DNA of 64,000 nucleotides from Vitis vinifera (lineage: Eukaryota; Streptophyta; Magnoliopsida; Vitales; Vitaceae), in the NCBI RefSeq assembly GCF_030704535.1, contig NC_081820.1, positions 22,705,001 to 22,769,000 of the forward strand, given 5' to 3'. Of the stretch, positions 1 through 10,155 are shown piece after piece. Positions within the stretch are counted from its first letter, which is position 1; each line of letters opens with the position of its first letter. The translations under genes and the position numbers were made by a program. The notes beneath the pieces are model-generated. The model worked only from the letters and a program-made list of their open reading frames with translations. It had not been told where the DNA came from and ran no database searches.

Positions 1-125
1 CTTGATCTGTGCTTCCTCTTATCGCTATCCTCCCATTCTTCATCATCCCGGGCTCTTTCACTTTTCACATCTGAATTATCCTCTGTGTCACGTTTCCCAT
101 AGCTCCTACGTTCAGGTGAATCCAT
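1..125 (-). CDS. N-terminus of a charged, RS-like protein (partial)
   Basis: Reading leftwards from an ATG at 125, an open frame of about 41 codons runs off the window edge. It begins MDSPERRSYGKRD and is very rich in Asp, Glu, Arg, Lys and Ser, with a repeated Glu-Asp-Ser-Asp-Lys-Arg style. Such a composition is common at the N-termini of plant nuclear RNA-processing proteins, but I do not recognise the family. Just upstream (127-165) a pyrimidine-rich stretch and AG acceptor suit a splice junction immediately before the start codon, so the start is supported by gene structure as well as by the frame. Confidence 0.6.
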   Translation of the reverse strand, partial: MDSPERRSYGKRDTEDNSDVKSERARDDEEWEDSDKRKHRS

Positions 126-1870
126 TCAAGCAAAGACCTCAATGAATTGTTTCCTCTTTAGTCCCAGGACAGACTAATATGCATGACAAAAGTACAAAAA
201 AATCATCCTGCAAATGGTGAAGGAAAAATGAGAAAATGAAACTAAGAGCAAAATTATTTATTGCTCCTGCCACGTTTGTTTTGCCAGAAAATTTCTCCAA
301 AACAAGTAGAGGAAATATTCATTTGTAAAGAGTTTTTCCTTCAAGGAAATAGAAGATACAAGTTAAATTTCACTCCAGCTTCATGATAAACTAACCATAG
401 AGACAAAAGGAATTTTAAGAGAAATAAAATTTTAGGCAGAATTATTTTTTCTGAAATCTTCTGTATGAAAGGAGCCCAGACAACCGAATAACTAGCTTAG
501 TAGTCACAAATAGAGTCTTATGGAGTTTAGTTGAGTTCTAGAACCAAGCCTTTGCTAATGGCATCTTTTGTAGTCCCTTCCTTGACTTCACATAGCTAAA
601 TGATACCCACTTTTCAAAATGAAAAAGAAAAAAAATTCGAATCTGACAAATTACAATTCGTGGATCTGAATCCAAATCCAAAGAAAGCTCAAAAAACCCA
701 CTGACCTTAGTAGAGCAGGGTTCAATATTGCATAATAATACACCAACTAATGAGAAGCCCACATTCAAAATTTTGATTTATTTCCTTTTTGTCTGTCCCT
801 TTTTCTCACCGACCAAAACACCATAACCATACCCCCTCAATTTCTTTTTCCTTCATTTTCTTCCCATGCATCAGCAAACAAAGGGTACCCACCTTTCCAC
901 ATGAAAAAAAAAACCTCAAACCTGAGAAAACTGTAATTTGCAAATCCAAATAAAGCTTCAAAAACCCACTAACCCTCTATCACAGCAAAGTTCAATATCA
1001 CATATATAGTACATAAAAAATAATAATAACAAAGTGCTTCCTATTGCCTTCATTAACAGCTCAAAAGAATCCCTGAGTCAAAAGATTGATTTATATTCTT
1101 TTCCACCCTTTTTCAACTAGCCAAACATACCATATCATAATAATTCAAATTTCTATTTTTCCTCCTTTTTCTTTCCTTCCGTTCTGTTTCTCAGCATCGA
1201 AAGGCATCCATTTTCCCATAGGGGGCAAAAATCAAAGGTAACGAACCATAATTTTCCAAATCCCAATTCAGTCCATAGAAGACCCAAAACCCACACTTTC
1301 CAAGTAATTACTTAACACATTGTTAAGTCAACCAACTCAATTCTCTCTTCGGTTGGAAAATCAAGAAAATACAAAGGCTCGGAATCTTCGGCTTCCTACT
1401 GCTAAATTCCCAAGAAAAATTGTTTATGTCTCTTCCTCCCATTTCACACCAATCAAAAACAACATAAATGCACTATTACAATTTTCCTTTCCTTTCCTTT
1501 CCTTCCCATGCCCTTCACTTTCTCAGCACCCAAACGCTACCCACATTTTCAGAGCAAAAAAGAAAAAGAAAAAGAAAATTTCAAACCTAACAACTATAAT
1601 TGAAATCGAGTTAAAGCTTTAAAAGAAACACCCATACCTAAAAGAACAAAGTTTAATATCAAAAAAAAAAACATGTATTGTAAACAAATGTTCTGTGAAA
1701 AGGGGATTTACGGTTAGGGTTGAAGGTTACCTGATGTTGGTGATCCAACGTCAATTCTCCCCGCCGGAAACCTAATGGGTTCGTAGAGAGGAAAAGTAGA
1801 GGGAGTCTTTGGGAGAAAGGGTGGAGAGCATTTCAGAGTGAGTTGTGCTTGGAAAAGGTGGGAACCCTAG
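126..1870 (-). promoter_or_regulatory. 5'UTR exon and long leader intron of the left-edge gene
   Basis: On the minus strand an exon ending CAG at 1731 is followed by GTAACC, a good donor. The region 1731-1870 is less AT-rich than its surroundings and contains a telo-box-like ACCCTAG. It is read as the 5'UTR exon, joined across an intron of about 1.6 kb to the coding exon that starts at 125. The intron (about 165-1730) has repeated C/T-rich blocks (780-880, 1130-1200, 1480-1510) resembling each other, consistent with old internal duplication. No transcript evidence was available, so the exact start of transcription is unknown. Confidence 0.5.
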
Positions 1871-1899
1871 AAGCCCTCTGACTAGGCTTGGGGAATTCC

Positions 1900-2750
1900 A
1901 GGTCAATAGATTTTAGCAAAGACGTAATTTTGGCTCATTTTTTGTCCTATTTACTATTTAATAATTAATAATATATATATATTTCTTTTTTCTTTTTTTT
2001 TTTAAATTGAAAAATGATAATAATTTTTATATAAGATATAAGAACGATTTAAAAATTACAACGGGAAAGTAATGATTTAAAAACTATCTAAAATTTTTAG
2101 GTATAAAAAAAAATATATATCTTGAATTTAAATTTTTTTTAAAAGTTATAAGACAAATTTATAATTTTTTAAAGATATAACACAAATCTATATTTTTTGT
2201 GCAAAATATTCTATTTATATAAAAAAACTTAATTTTAAAAATATGAAACAAAAAGTTTATTCAATTGAAGACTTAAGCTTTATTCGAAGACTATTTTTTA
2301 AAACCGTCTTTAAAATCCATTCTCTAATATTTTATAAAGCAAATAAGAACAAAAAAAAATGTTTTTTAAAAATACTATCGTAGAAAATAGAAAATAATTT
2401 TTTTATTACCAAAAGTATTTTTCTATTTTTTCTACAATGATTTTTTTATTATTATTATTACCATTGCTTCCACTACTTTTGATGCTTATATGCTCATTAT
2501 TGAACTTTCTTTTCTACAAAGCTTTTTTTGTCCTAATTTTTCCGTTTTACATAGCATTCCCTCGTATGTTTCCCCATTTGTATGTTGGGGAAAGTACTCT
2601 CGATGTAGGCTTTCCTAAATCAAATGAGGAATATAATTTTATCTTATGATGAAGGGTTCATTTTGCATTACTCCTGTTTCCATGCGGATTTGAGAATTTC
2701 TTTTGAGCTTGTTTCTTCCTAATTCCACCCAAAACTCTATTAGGGTTCCA
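1900..2750. other. AT-rich intergenic DNA
   Basis: Low-complexity A/T-rich sequence with no coding signal on either strand. The short open frame at 2437-2649 is a run of hydrophobic codons in T-rich DNA and has no recognisable domain. Confidence 0.6.
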
Positions 2751-2757
2751 ATTGAAG

Positions 2758-3001
2758 TTTAGGCTCTGTTTGGCGAATGTTTTCAATAATAGTTTTCTAT
2801 TTTATATAACAAAAAAAAAAATTCTGAAAAACATATTTAACAATTATAAATTATTTTCTATTTTTAAAAACAGAAAATATAGGTCTTTTTTGGAACTATT
2901 TTCAATAACAATTTTTTGTTTTTTAAAACAAAAAAACTGAAAAACACCTTCGATAGTTATAAACTATTTTCTATTTTCTGTTATTAGAAAACAGAAAACA
3001 T
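2758..3001. repeat. Two tandem MITE-like units of about 122 bp
   Basis: Two adjacent units (about 2758-2880 and 2881-3001) share the layout GG(C/T)CT-TTTTGG at the left and an AGAAAACA-type right end. Each folds on itself because its left half (TTTCAATAA, TTTTCTATTTT) is complementary to its right half. They resemble the terminal parts of the longer MITE-like element that begins at 3003, so they are probably solo ends or deletion derivatives of it. Confidence 0.5.
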
Positions 3002-3002
3002 T

Positions 3003-3270
3003 GGCCTTGTTTGATAACTGTTTTTTAAAACAATTTTGAAAAAATAGATTTTAAGAATAGTTTTCAAAAGTTGTTATATGATGTTTAGTAGAATAAAAGT
3101 TTATTTAAGAACCTAAAATTGTTTTTAACATGTTTTTAATATTTTTAAATATATTTTTAAAATAATTTTTATGTTTGTAACTTTATTTTTAATTATTATA
3201 TATGTTTGTATAATTATTATTTAAAACAACTCTAAAAAAATAATTGAAAACAACTAAAATAAGTTATGAG
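3003..3270 (+). repeat. MITE-like AT-rich element, left part (split by insertions)
   Basis: Begins GGCCTTGTTTGATAAC and runs through TTAAAACAA-type motifs. The same sequence occurs on the plus strand at about 15456-15800 and on the minus strand at 8996-9255 and 9256-9410. The copy near 15.5 kb is uninterrupted, and comparison with it shows that this one is cut at 3270 by the hAT-type element and resumes at 4363-4412. It is then cut again by the gypsy-containing block and appears to end at about 8952-8998 with an inverted terminal sequence. Non-autonomous; no coding capacity. Confidence 0.55.
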
Positions 3271-4362
3271 CTAAAGGTGTCCAATGGGTCGTGCCAGCTG
3301 GCACGACTGGATATTGACCGGGCCTTTACGAGCCAACGTGCTGGGCTAGCACGACCCACTTAAAAATCTTGTCGGATTGGGCCGGGCTAGCCCATGCAAG
3401 GTAAATAGGTGGCCCCGCACGACCCATAAGTCCACAAGCTAATCATGCCGGCGAGTCATGGCCTATGGGCCACCCACTTTGTTAAAAAATTTAATTTAAT
3501 TTTTTAAGTAATTTTTTCTTAAGTTTTTTTCAATATTAAATAAAATTTCTTTTTTGTCACTTTAAACACCTCTAATAATTATATTTTTTATTTTTTATTT
3601 TTTATACACCTCTAATAATTATATTTTTTATTTTTTACATTAATATTTATCGAGTTTGTAATCATAAAATTTATAAAAATGTTAGTTTTTTGTTTTTAAA
3701 TATAGTAAAAAAATTATATTTTAATTTGTTTATTTTTTATCAAAATAAAAATAAATTTAAAATAATGAAATATAAAAATAAAATCTTTTATTCAATATTT
3801 TAACAAATTACATGAAAAAATAAGGAGAAAAAAAAAAAAGAGAATTACATCACTATAGTTTGAGTACATCCCAACTAGGTTGGCACCCACCCAACTATCA
3901 ACCATATGTATTACTCAACCTTTAACAATTAGCTACATTTAATAGATTTAAAAGAAACGAACAACATATCAGTCTTTAATTATCATATTCACTTTTGTCT
4001 TCTTATTTAATCTTCATTCTTCTTTTTTCATCTTTAATCATCATCAATTGAACATCATTGTATGCATTGAGAAGCAATTTCTTAAAGGCTTCTTTAAGTT
4101 CATCCCCTAAAGTTTAAAGTCCCATACGTCCATCTTTCCAATCCTTCAAACATGTCAAAGCTAGCCATTATATAGTTGTTGAGAGGGGTATTATAGACAT
4201 TTGATATGTAATAAAAAGTAAAAAGTGAAATTTAAAAGGGTCAAGTGGGCCAACACGATGGGCCGCACGGGCTGTTTCTTTAGGCCTAGCATGACCCACT
4301 CTTTTTGGGTCATGTCGGGCCACGGGCCAAAATGCTAGCTCGGCCCAATGGACACGTCTTTA
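3271..4362. mobile_element. Non-autonomous hAT-type DNA transposon
   Basis: The ends are imperfect terminal inverted repeats: CTAAAGGTGTCCAATGGG on the left and, read inward from the right, TAAAGACGTGTCCATTGGGC. The subterminal 130 bp on both sides are dense in GGGCC/GGCCC and CACGAC motifs, the usual dress of plant hAT elements, while the middle is AT-rich and non-coding. Flanking 8-bp sequences GTTATGAG (3263-3270) and GTTCTGAA (4363-4370) match at six of eight positions, as expected for an old hAT target duplication. The element lies inside a MITE-like repeat whose two halves can be followed on either side. No transposase frame remains. Confidence 0.75.
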
Positions 4363-5801
4363 GTTCTGAAAACACCTTGTTTTTTGTTTTCAAATAATAG
4401 AAAACATAAAAAGAAACAAAAAACCATTTGCGGGTTAAGCCTTAGATCATTCGATCATGATTTCCTCTTCTATACGTGGGCACATTTGAGGGCCTTCAGA
4501 GCCTTTTTAGTTACAGTTCGGATCCAACACTCCATCTTTTGATGTCCAATAGATAGTGCTCAAATATCAGTGCGAGCTTGAGTTTCAGTTGGACCACTCT
4601 TCTGTTAACTTGTTCATTCTAGTTTAGTCTAGCATCTCTTCTATACTTTTCTTGCGCCGTGCATTACTCGTTTCCCCATGCTTTATAGGATTTGCTCTTC
4701 GTCTCAGTTTGAGTTTGCCATTTTAAGTCAGAATTGATGATAAGTCGTTTTGCATCATTGATCAGACAGATATGGATCCGTTGGCTGTCACGGTTGATCA
4801 GTTCACAGCCACTATGGCTTCTATTTAGGAGGTCATAGATAGTCTCAATCAAAAGCCCGACAGTCAGCAGGGTATACACCCATCCCCACCTCCCAGACTA
4901 TTAGTGCCACAAACCTCGTCTTTCATGCTACATGGTTAATTTGAGGTTGCTCCACCCATTATAGTACAGATCACAATCCTTGAGGATACTCACGTATGCA
5001 TGGATCGTATTGAGCAGTATATCAGGCAGTTGAGGGTATCTGATGATTCAACAGCTTAGGATAATCTTGAGGGTCATTAGGGGATTGATTAGAGATCCTA
5101 GAGGGAAGTTCAGACCTAATTGGAGCGGACCTTATTTCATTAGGGAGCTGATCCTAGAGGGTGTTGCATGGTTGATGGATCTAGATGGAAACCGATACTT
5201 GAAGCCAACTAACGTAGATCAGTCGAAGAAGTATTATGTTTGAGACCATGGTCGCAGGATGGGTAGCCATCATTTTGGTTAGTCATATACCTTGTTATCC
5301 CCCTTTTGACATGCAAACTATTGCTAGCCCATTGAGCCTCGCATGTGTATCAGATTCTTTCTTTCTTATTGCCTTGCTTATATTTCTACACTGGGCGGCC
5401 CTTTGGTGTATGCATGCTTCATTTAGGAGTTTCATGATCCTTGGGCCTACGGGTGCATCTTTCTCTCATTATTTTTCCTACCATACCATTACACTATTGC
5501 ATTCCATCGTATCTCATTGGTTGTGTACTTCATCTCTTCTTCTTTATTCTATCTACTACTTGTTTTGCTTTATATTCTCTTCACCCTGAGTGGTGATCCT
5601 CCTCAGTTCATTACATGGAAGATAGTCACATCATTTTCACTATCTATCTCACGAACACTGATTTAGAAACCCTTAGTTTAAGAAGGTCATCTCGTTAGAG
5701 AGAGTTTTTGTTACTTTAGCACTTGAGAGTGTGTCTATCCATTATTGATATCATCTTTGAGGTTCATTTGTTTATGTTCAGGGTATGTGCATTTGTATAT
5801 A

Positions 5802-5804
<3 letters not shown>

Positions 5805-5867
<63 letters not shown>

Positions 5868-5889
5868 AAAAAAAAAAGAAAAAAAAAAC
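5805..5889 (+). repeat. Poly(A) tract (58 uninterrupted A, then two more runs)
   Basis: Fifty-eight consecutive A residues from 5805 to 5862, then CCTG and further A runs to 5889. It sits inside the non-coding 3' part of the gypsy fossil rather than at the end of a retroposed sequence, so it looks like a slippage-expanded homopolymer. The exact length is prone to sequencing error. Confidence 0.85.
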
Positions 5890-6570
5890 ACATGTGTGGA
5901 TGTCCATAGTATTCTCCATCATTAATCATGTATATTGATATCTGAGGGTCATTTTATTGAGTATGTTTGTTGTTGAGAGTTCGCATGTGAGCTTTCTGAG
6001 ATCCTATTTTATTTGTATTCATTTTGTCATATTTCTTTGAGAGTGAGATGAGTGACCTTTTTCCTAGGGACTCTAAGTCATTGTCCTTTTCATCATCACA
6101 TTCATTATTGATGTGACTTCACTCCATGTTTGACTTGAGTTGATCATCATTTTTCTTCGTATATTCATTGTTTCACTATCATCCTTGTCATTGCTTGTGA
6201 TTCATCCCATTCGCTTCACCCCCTTGTTATTTTCATACACTGACCTATTCCAGGTTTGATATTCCCTTTCATCATTCTTGCGTATCTCATTATCAGTTTG
6301 ATTTGCTTCATCATCTCATTATTGATATTATATTCACATTGGGCACCCTCAGGTCCATGGTTCACAAGCTTTTCTATACATGTTGCATTTTATACATGAG
6401 GGCATGAGTTTTTTATCATTGGGTATTTGGGCCTAGTTTCCCTTCATTTCTATTACCTTATCACCCTGGCCTACGTTATGTCCCGTGTCTTAAGACCACT
6501 CTGAGGCTATGGGATCAGATGTCGTCTTAAACAGCCCCTACTTATATAGGTATTCAAGATTTGGTTGATA

Positions 6571-7839
6571 TTTAGATGTCATCATGTTTCTTCTTCTAAG
6601 AGACACCTCTTTGATGTTTGAACTTGATTCAGTTGTGGATATGGATGACTGGGATTGCACATTTGATGATAGATGATCCGATGTTGTCCAATTTTTTTAT
6701 CTATCATACATCTGATGCCATACTAGGGCATATTTCTGTTTTGGTTGAGATTTGTAGATTTCCATTGATTTGCATGATCATTCCCACTCACAAGATACAC
6801 GTTGAGACGATGACCTATTTGTCACCTTATCATGATCTCCCAGGAGAGCCTCTCTTGAGCCATTCAGTTAGACCCACACTTTTCGGCATTTGGATGTCAT
6901 GATGCTTCTCCTTCTAAGATACGCCTTCTTGATCTGTTGGGCTAGATTTAGTTGTGGATATAGATGACTGAGATTGCACATTTGATGATGGATGATCCGA
7001 TAGTCTGATTTTTCAATCTACCATACATTTGATGTCATATTGGGGCATATTTCCCTTTTGGTTGAGATTTATAGATCTTCATGGAGTTGCATGATCATCT
7101 CCACTTACAAGATACACACCAAGACGATGACTTGTTTGTTATATTATCATGATCCCTTAGTGGAGCCTCTCTTGGGCCATTCAGTCAGGCCCACACTTTT
7201 GATATTTAGATGTCCTCGTGCTTCTTCTTTTGAGAGACGCCTTTTGATATGTGGGTTCGATTCAACTGTGGATTTAGATGACTGGGATCACACTTTTGAT
7301 GATGGATGATTTGAGGTTGTCTAATTTTTCGATCTACCATACATCTGATGCCATACTGGGGCATATTTTCCTTTCGGTTGAGATTTGTATATCTTCATGG
7401 AGTCACATGATCCTCATCACTCACGAGATGCATGTCGAGTTGATAGCCTATTGTTATCTTATCATGATCCCCTAATGGAATCTTTCTTGGGCCATTTAGT
7501 TAGGCTCACACATTTCGACATTTAGATATCATCATGTTTCTTCTTCTGGGAGACGCTTCTTTGATCTATGGATCTGATTCAATTGTGGACATGGATGATT
7601 AAGATTACACACTTGGTGATGGATGATTTGGTGCCATCTAATTTTTTTACCTACCACACAGCTGATGTCATACTAGGGCATATTTCCGTTCTGGTTGAGA
7701 TTTGTAGATCTCCATTGATTTGCATGATCATCCTTAGTTATGAGATACACACCGAGTTGATGATTTGCTTTCATTTTGTCCTGATTCTTCAATGGAGCCT
7801 TTCTTGAGTCATTCAGTCAGGCTCGTGCTTTCTGATATT
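6571..7839 (+). repeat. Four tandem repeats of about 317 bp
   Basis: Units start at about 6571, 6889, 7205 and 7521, each opening with TTTAGATGTC or a close variant followed by TTCTTCTTCT. Each carries the same landmarks in order: GTTGTGGATATGGATGA, GATGATGGATGATC, GGGCATATTTC, TTGAGATTTGTAGATC and GCCATTCAGT. The units differ by many scattered substitutions, so the array is old. It lies downstream of the pol remnant of the gypsy fossil; tandem repeats in this position are known in several large plant gypsy lineages. Short open frames in each unit are by-products. Confidence 0.85.
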
Positions 7840-8475
7840 GTTGTGATTCTTGGACAGAGTTATCCCAGGTATCATCATTTCAGTGGAGCACATGTCAGAT
7901 CTCTTATACATCCCCATAGAGTTATCAAGATAGACTAGATGCACTAGTTTCTATACTTGGGAATATTTCCCTCTTTTAGTTGTGGAGATGATTGTTTTCT
8001 CATAGACTTGTTATAGTCTTCATTACCCGAGCGAGGGATATTTGTTTGCATTACTAGTCACTCTTTCAGTGATTTTTGTCGAGATGAGCCTTCAACAGAG
8101 CATGACATTCGGGTTTTGATTGTCCCATTATCTATGACCCCACAGTGGATTGTTGTGTTAAGGTCGAGGTATTTGCCCTAGCAGACTATTCTCTTGAGAG
8201 CCCCATTGGATCATTCATTTGAGATGACGATGGATTCCTCCAGCAGAGCATTTTGAGTTAGAAACGTTCGACCTATTCTAGCACTTTGTTAGACTCGCGA
8301 TTTAGTCCGATGGGCTATGAGGCCATATTTATAGTCAATTTGACCATTCCGACTTGCTAGCAGAGCATCTTTTGAGACTCATAAAGTCTCTTTCAGACTC
8401 TTTTAGTAGATTGAGAGTTATGGCGACATGCTACATTGGGGCATATTTTCAACCTCATCATTTTCTTGCAGCTCG

Positions 8476-8945
8476 ATGTTCAAAGCCGCCATCTATTCTC
8501 AGTTACGACGTTCAGAGTCGTCCTTTTCAATTTGGGCGTTTAAAGCCACCATTTCTTCTCAGTGTCGGCGTTCAAAGCCACCATCTCTTCTTAGTTTCGG
8601 CGTTCAAAGCCACTATCTCTTCTCAGTTTAGGCGTTCAAAGCCACCATCTCTATTCCACTTTAGGTGTTCAGAGCCACCATTATCTTCTTAGTTTAGGCG
8701 TTCAAAGCCACCATCCCTCTTCTCTTTGATGTTCAGAGCCTATGACTCTGAACGTCGTAACTAAGAAGATATGGCGGCTTTGAACACCATAACTAAGAAA
8801 TGATGGTGGTTCTGAACACCAAACTGTGAAAGACGACTCTAAATGTCGTAATTGAGAAGATATGGTGGCTCTAAACGTCGTAACCAAAAGATGGTGGCTA
8901 TGAACGTCAAGCTAAGAAGATATAGTAGCTTTGAACACCGAAACT
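8476..8945. repeat. Inverted minisatellite: 32-33 bp repeats in head-to-head arms
   Basis: About nine copies of a 32-33 bp unit built on CGTTCAAAGCCACCATCT run on the plus strand from 8476 to about 8740, then about seven copies of the same unit run in the opposite orientation to about 8945. The centre is an 8-bp inverted repeat, GTTCAGAG and CTCTGAAC around a 7-nt spacer (8731-8753). A transcript through the block would fold into an imperfect hairpin of roughly 200 bp. Open frames here simply cycle through the repeat. Confidence 0.85.
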
Positions 8946-8995
8946 GAGAAGAAACAAAAAAAACTATTCTTGAAAACAATTGTCAAACATGACCT

Positions 8996-9410
8996 AGTAT
9001 TTTTATAGAATATTTTTAAATTATTTTCACTTGTTTTTTGAAAGCTGTTTTAAAAAATAATTATACAAATATATATATAATGATTAAAAATGAAGTTGTA
9101 TACATAAAATTTATTTTTAAAACATATTTAAAAATATTAAAAACAAGTTAAAAACAATTTAAGTTTTCAAACAGACTTTTGTTCTACAAAACACCATAGA
9201 ACAATTTTAAAAAATTATTTTTCAAACTGTTTTAAAAAATAGTTACCAAATAAGGCCATAGTGTTTTCAGATAACATTTTTTTAATTATTTTCAATTATT
9301 TTCACTTGTTTTTTTTTAGAGTTGTTTTAAAAAAACAATTATACAAACATATATAATAATTACAAATAAAGCTATTGACATAAAAATTATTTTTAAAACA
9401 TACCTTTTCT
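8996..9410 (-). repeat. Two MITE-like copies in inverse orientation
   Basis: Read on the minus strand, 9255-8996 begins GGCCTTATTTGGTAAC and matches the element at 3003 for most of its length. The stretch 9410-9256 is the right half of a second copy, ending with the characteristic GAAAACACTATGG. The second copy lacks its left half. Confidence 0.5.
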
Positions 9411-9729
9411 TTAATTCTACATGTCATATTTCCTGTTTGAGCACTAGTAACTTGTTGATTTTGTTTCCATAGATGATAAGGTCGTTTACTTTTCATCATC
9501 CTCCTTTCCTGCCTCCCAGAAGACATAAAATGTTGGCAAGCGCACTACAAAATCGAGGTATGAGTAGAAGTAGATGTCCTTCATTGTTGATGGGGATGAT
9601 ATGTTGATTAATGTGTCGGTTTGAGTTTAAGAGCATGTTTGGTAGTATTTTTAGTGGAAGTGTTTTTTATTAAAAGTGTTTTTTTTATATTATTTTACAT
9701 TTGATAGTGATTTAATAAATGTTTTTAGT

Positions 9730-9760
<31 letters not shown>

Positions 9761-10155
9761 TTTAAGTAAAACCACTTTTTAAAAGCATTGCCCCGAAATT
9801 AGCTGTTGAGAGTCCTATAAATTTTCCTTTAACCACTCCAATAATACATTTATTAACGATTGAGCTTCATATTATATTTAATCAAATTTATTGAAAGCGG
9901 AAAATTAATTGAGGAAGACCCAACCAAAATAATCAATCATATTAGAAAGACACGACATGATAACCTTCTTTAACTTCTGGCTGAGATACGAAATCGGTAG
10001 CCATCGCTCAAGGACCTTTTATACATACTCCACATCCCATATAGGAAAATATTAAACTAAATCCCATATCTCTAAAACCTAGGAAAATCCGAACACCCAC
10101 AGACATTGACCCACATTAATTAAAATTTTTAAAAATAAAACACACAGTCAAACCC
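9411..10155. other. Intergenic DNA downstream of DCR
   Basis: AT-rich with a (TA)n run at about 9737-9760 and a fragment of a MITE-like repeat (about 9640-9790, GTTTGGTAGTATTTTTAG). No gene is visible. The last 150 bp before 10156 presumably hold the 3'UTR of the DCR gene; a match to the second DCR-type locus extends only about 50 bp past the stop codon. Confidence 0.5.

Larger units (their letters stand above)
4425..8948 (+). mobile_element. Ty3/gypsy LTR-retrotransposon fossil (broken)
   Basis: A fossil of about 4.5 kb in plus orientation. Around 4770-5040 there is similarity to the N-terminal part of a gypsy gag, and 5043-5242 matches the extreme C-terminus of a gypsy polyprotein (DPRGKFRPNWSGPYFIREL, ending KKYYV). 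Nearly all of pol between them is missing. Downstream non-coding DNA contains a long poly(A), four 317-bp repeats and an inverted minisatellite. I could not identify paired LTRs. Near-identical short sequences (AAGAAACAAAAAA type, about 4411-4424 and 8949-8964) flank the block inside the split MITE-like element. It is clearly broken, old and not able to move. Confidence 0.7.

Noticed and set aside
6618-7807. Four similar short proteins in the 317-bp repeats
   Set aside because: By-products of the tandem repeat; frames are not conserved in length between units and nothing indicates coding.
8354-8887. Repetitive proteins in the inverted minisatellite
   Set aside because: They simply cycle through the 32-bp repeat; no start context or domain.
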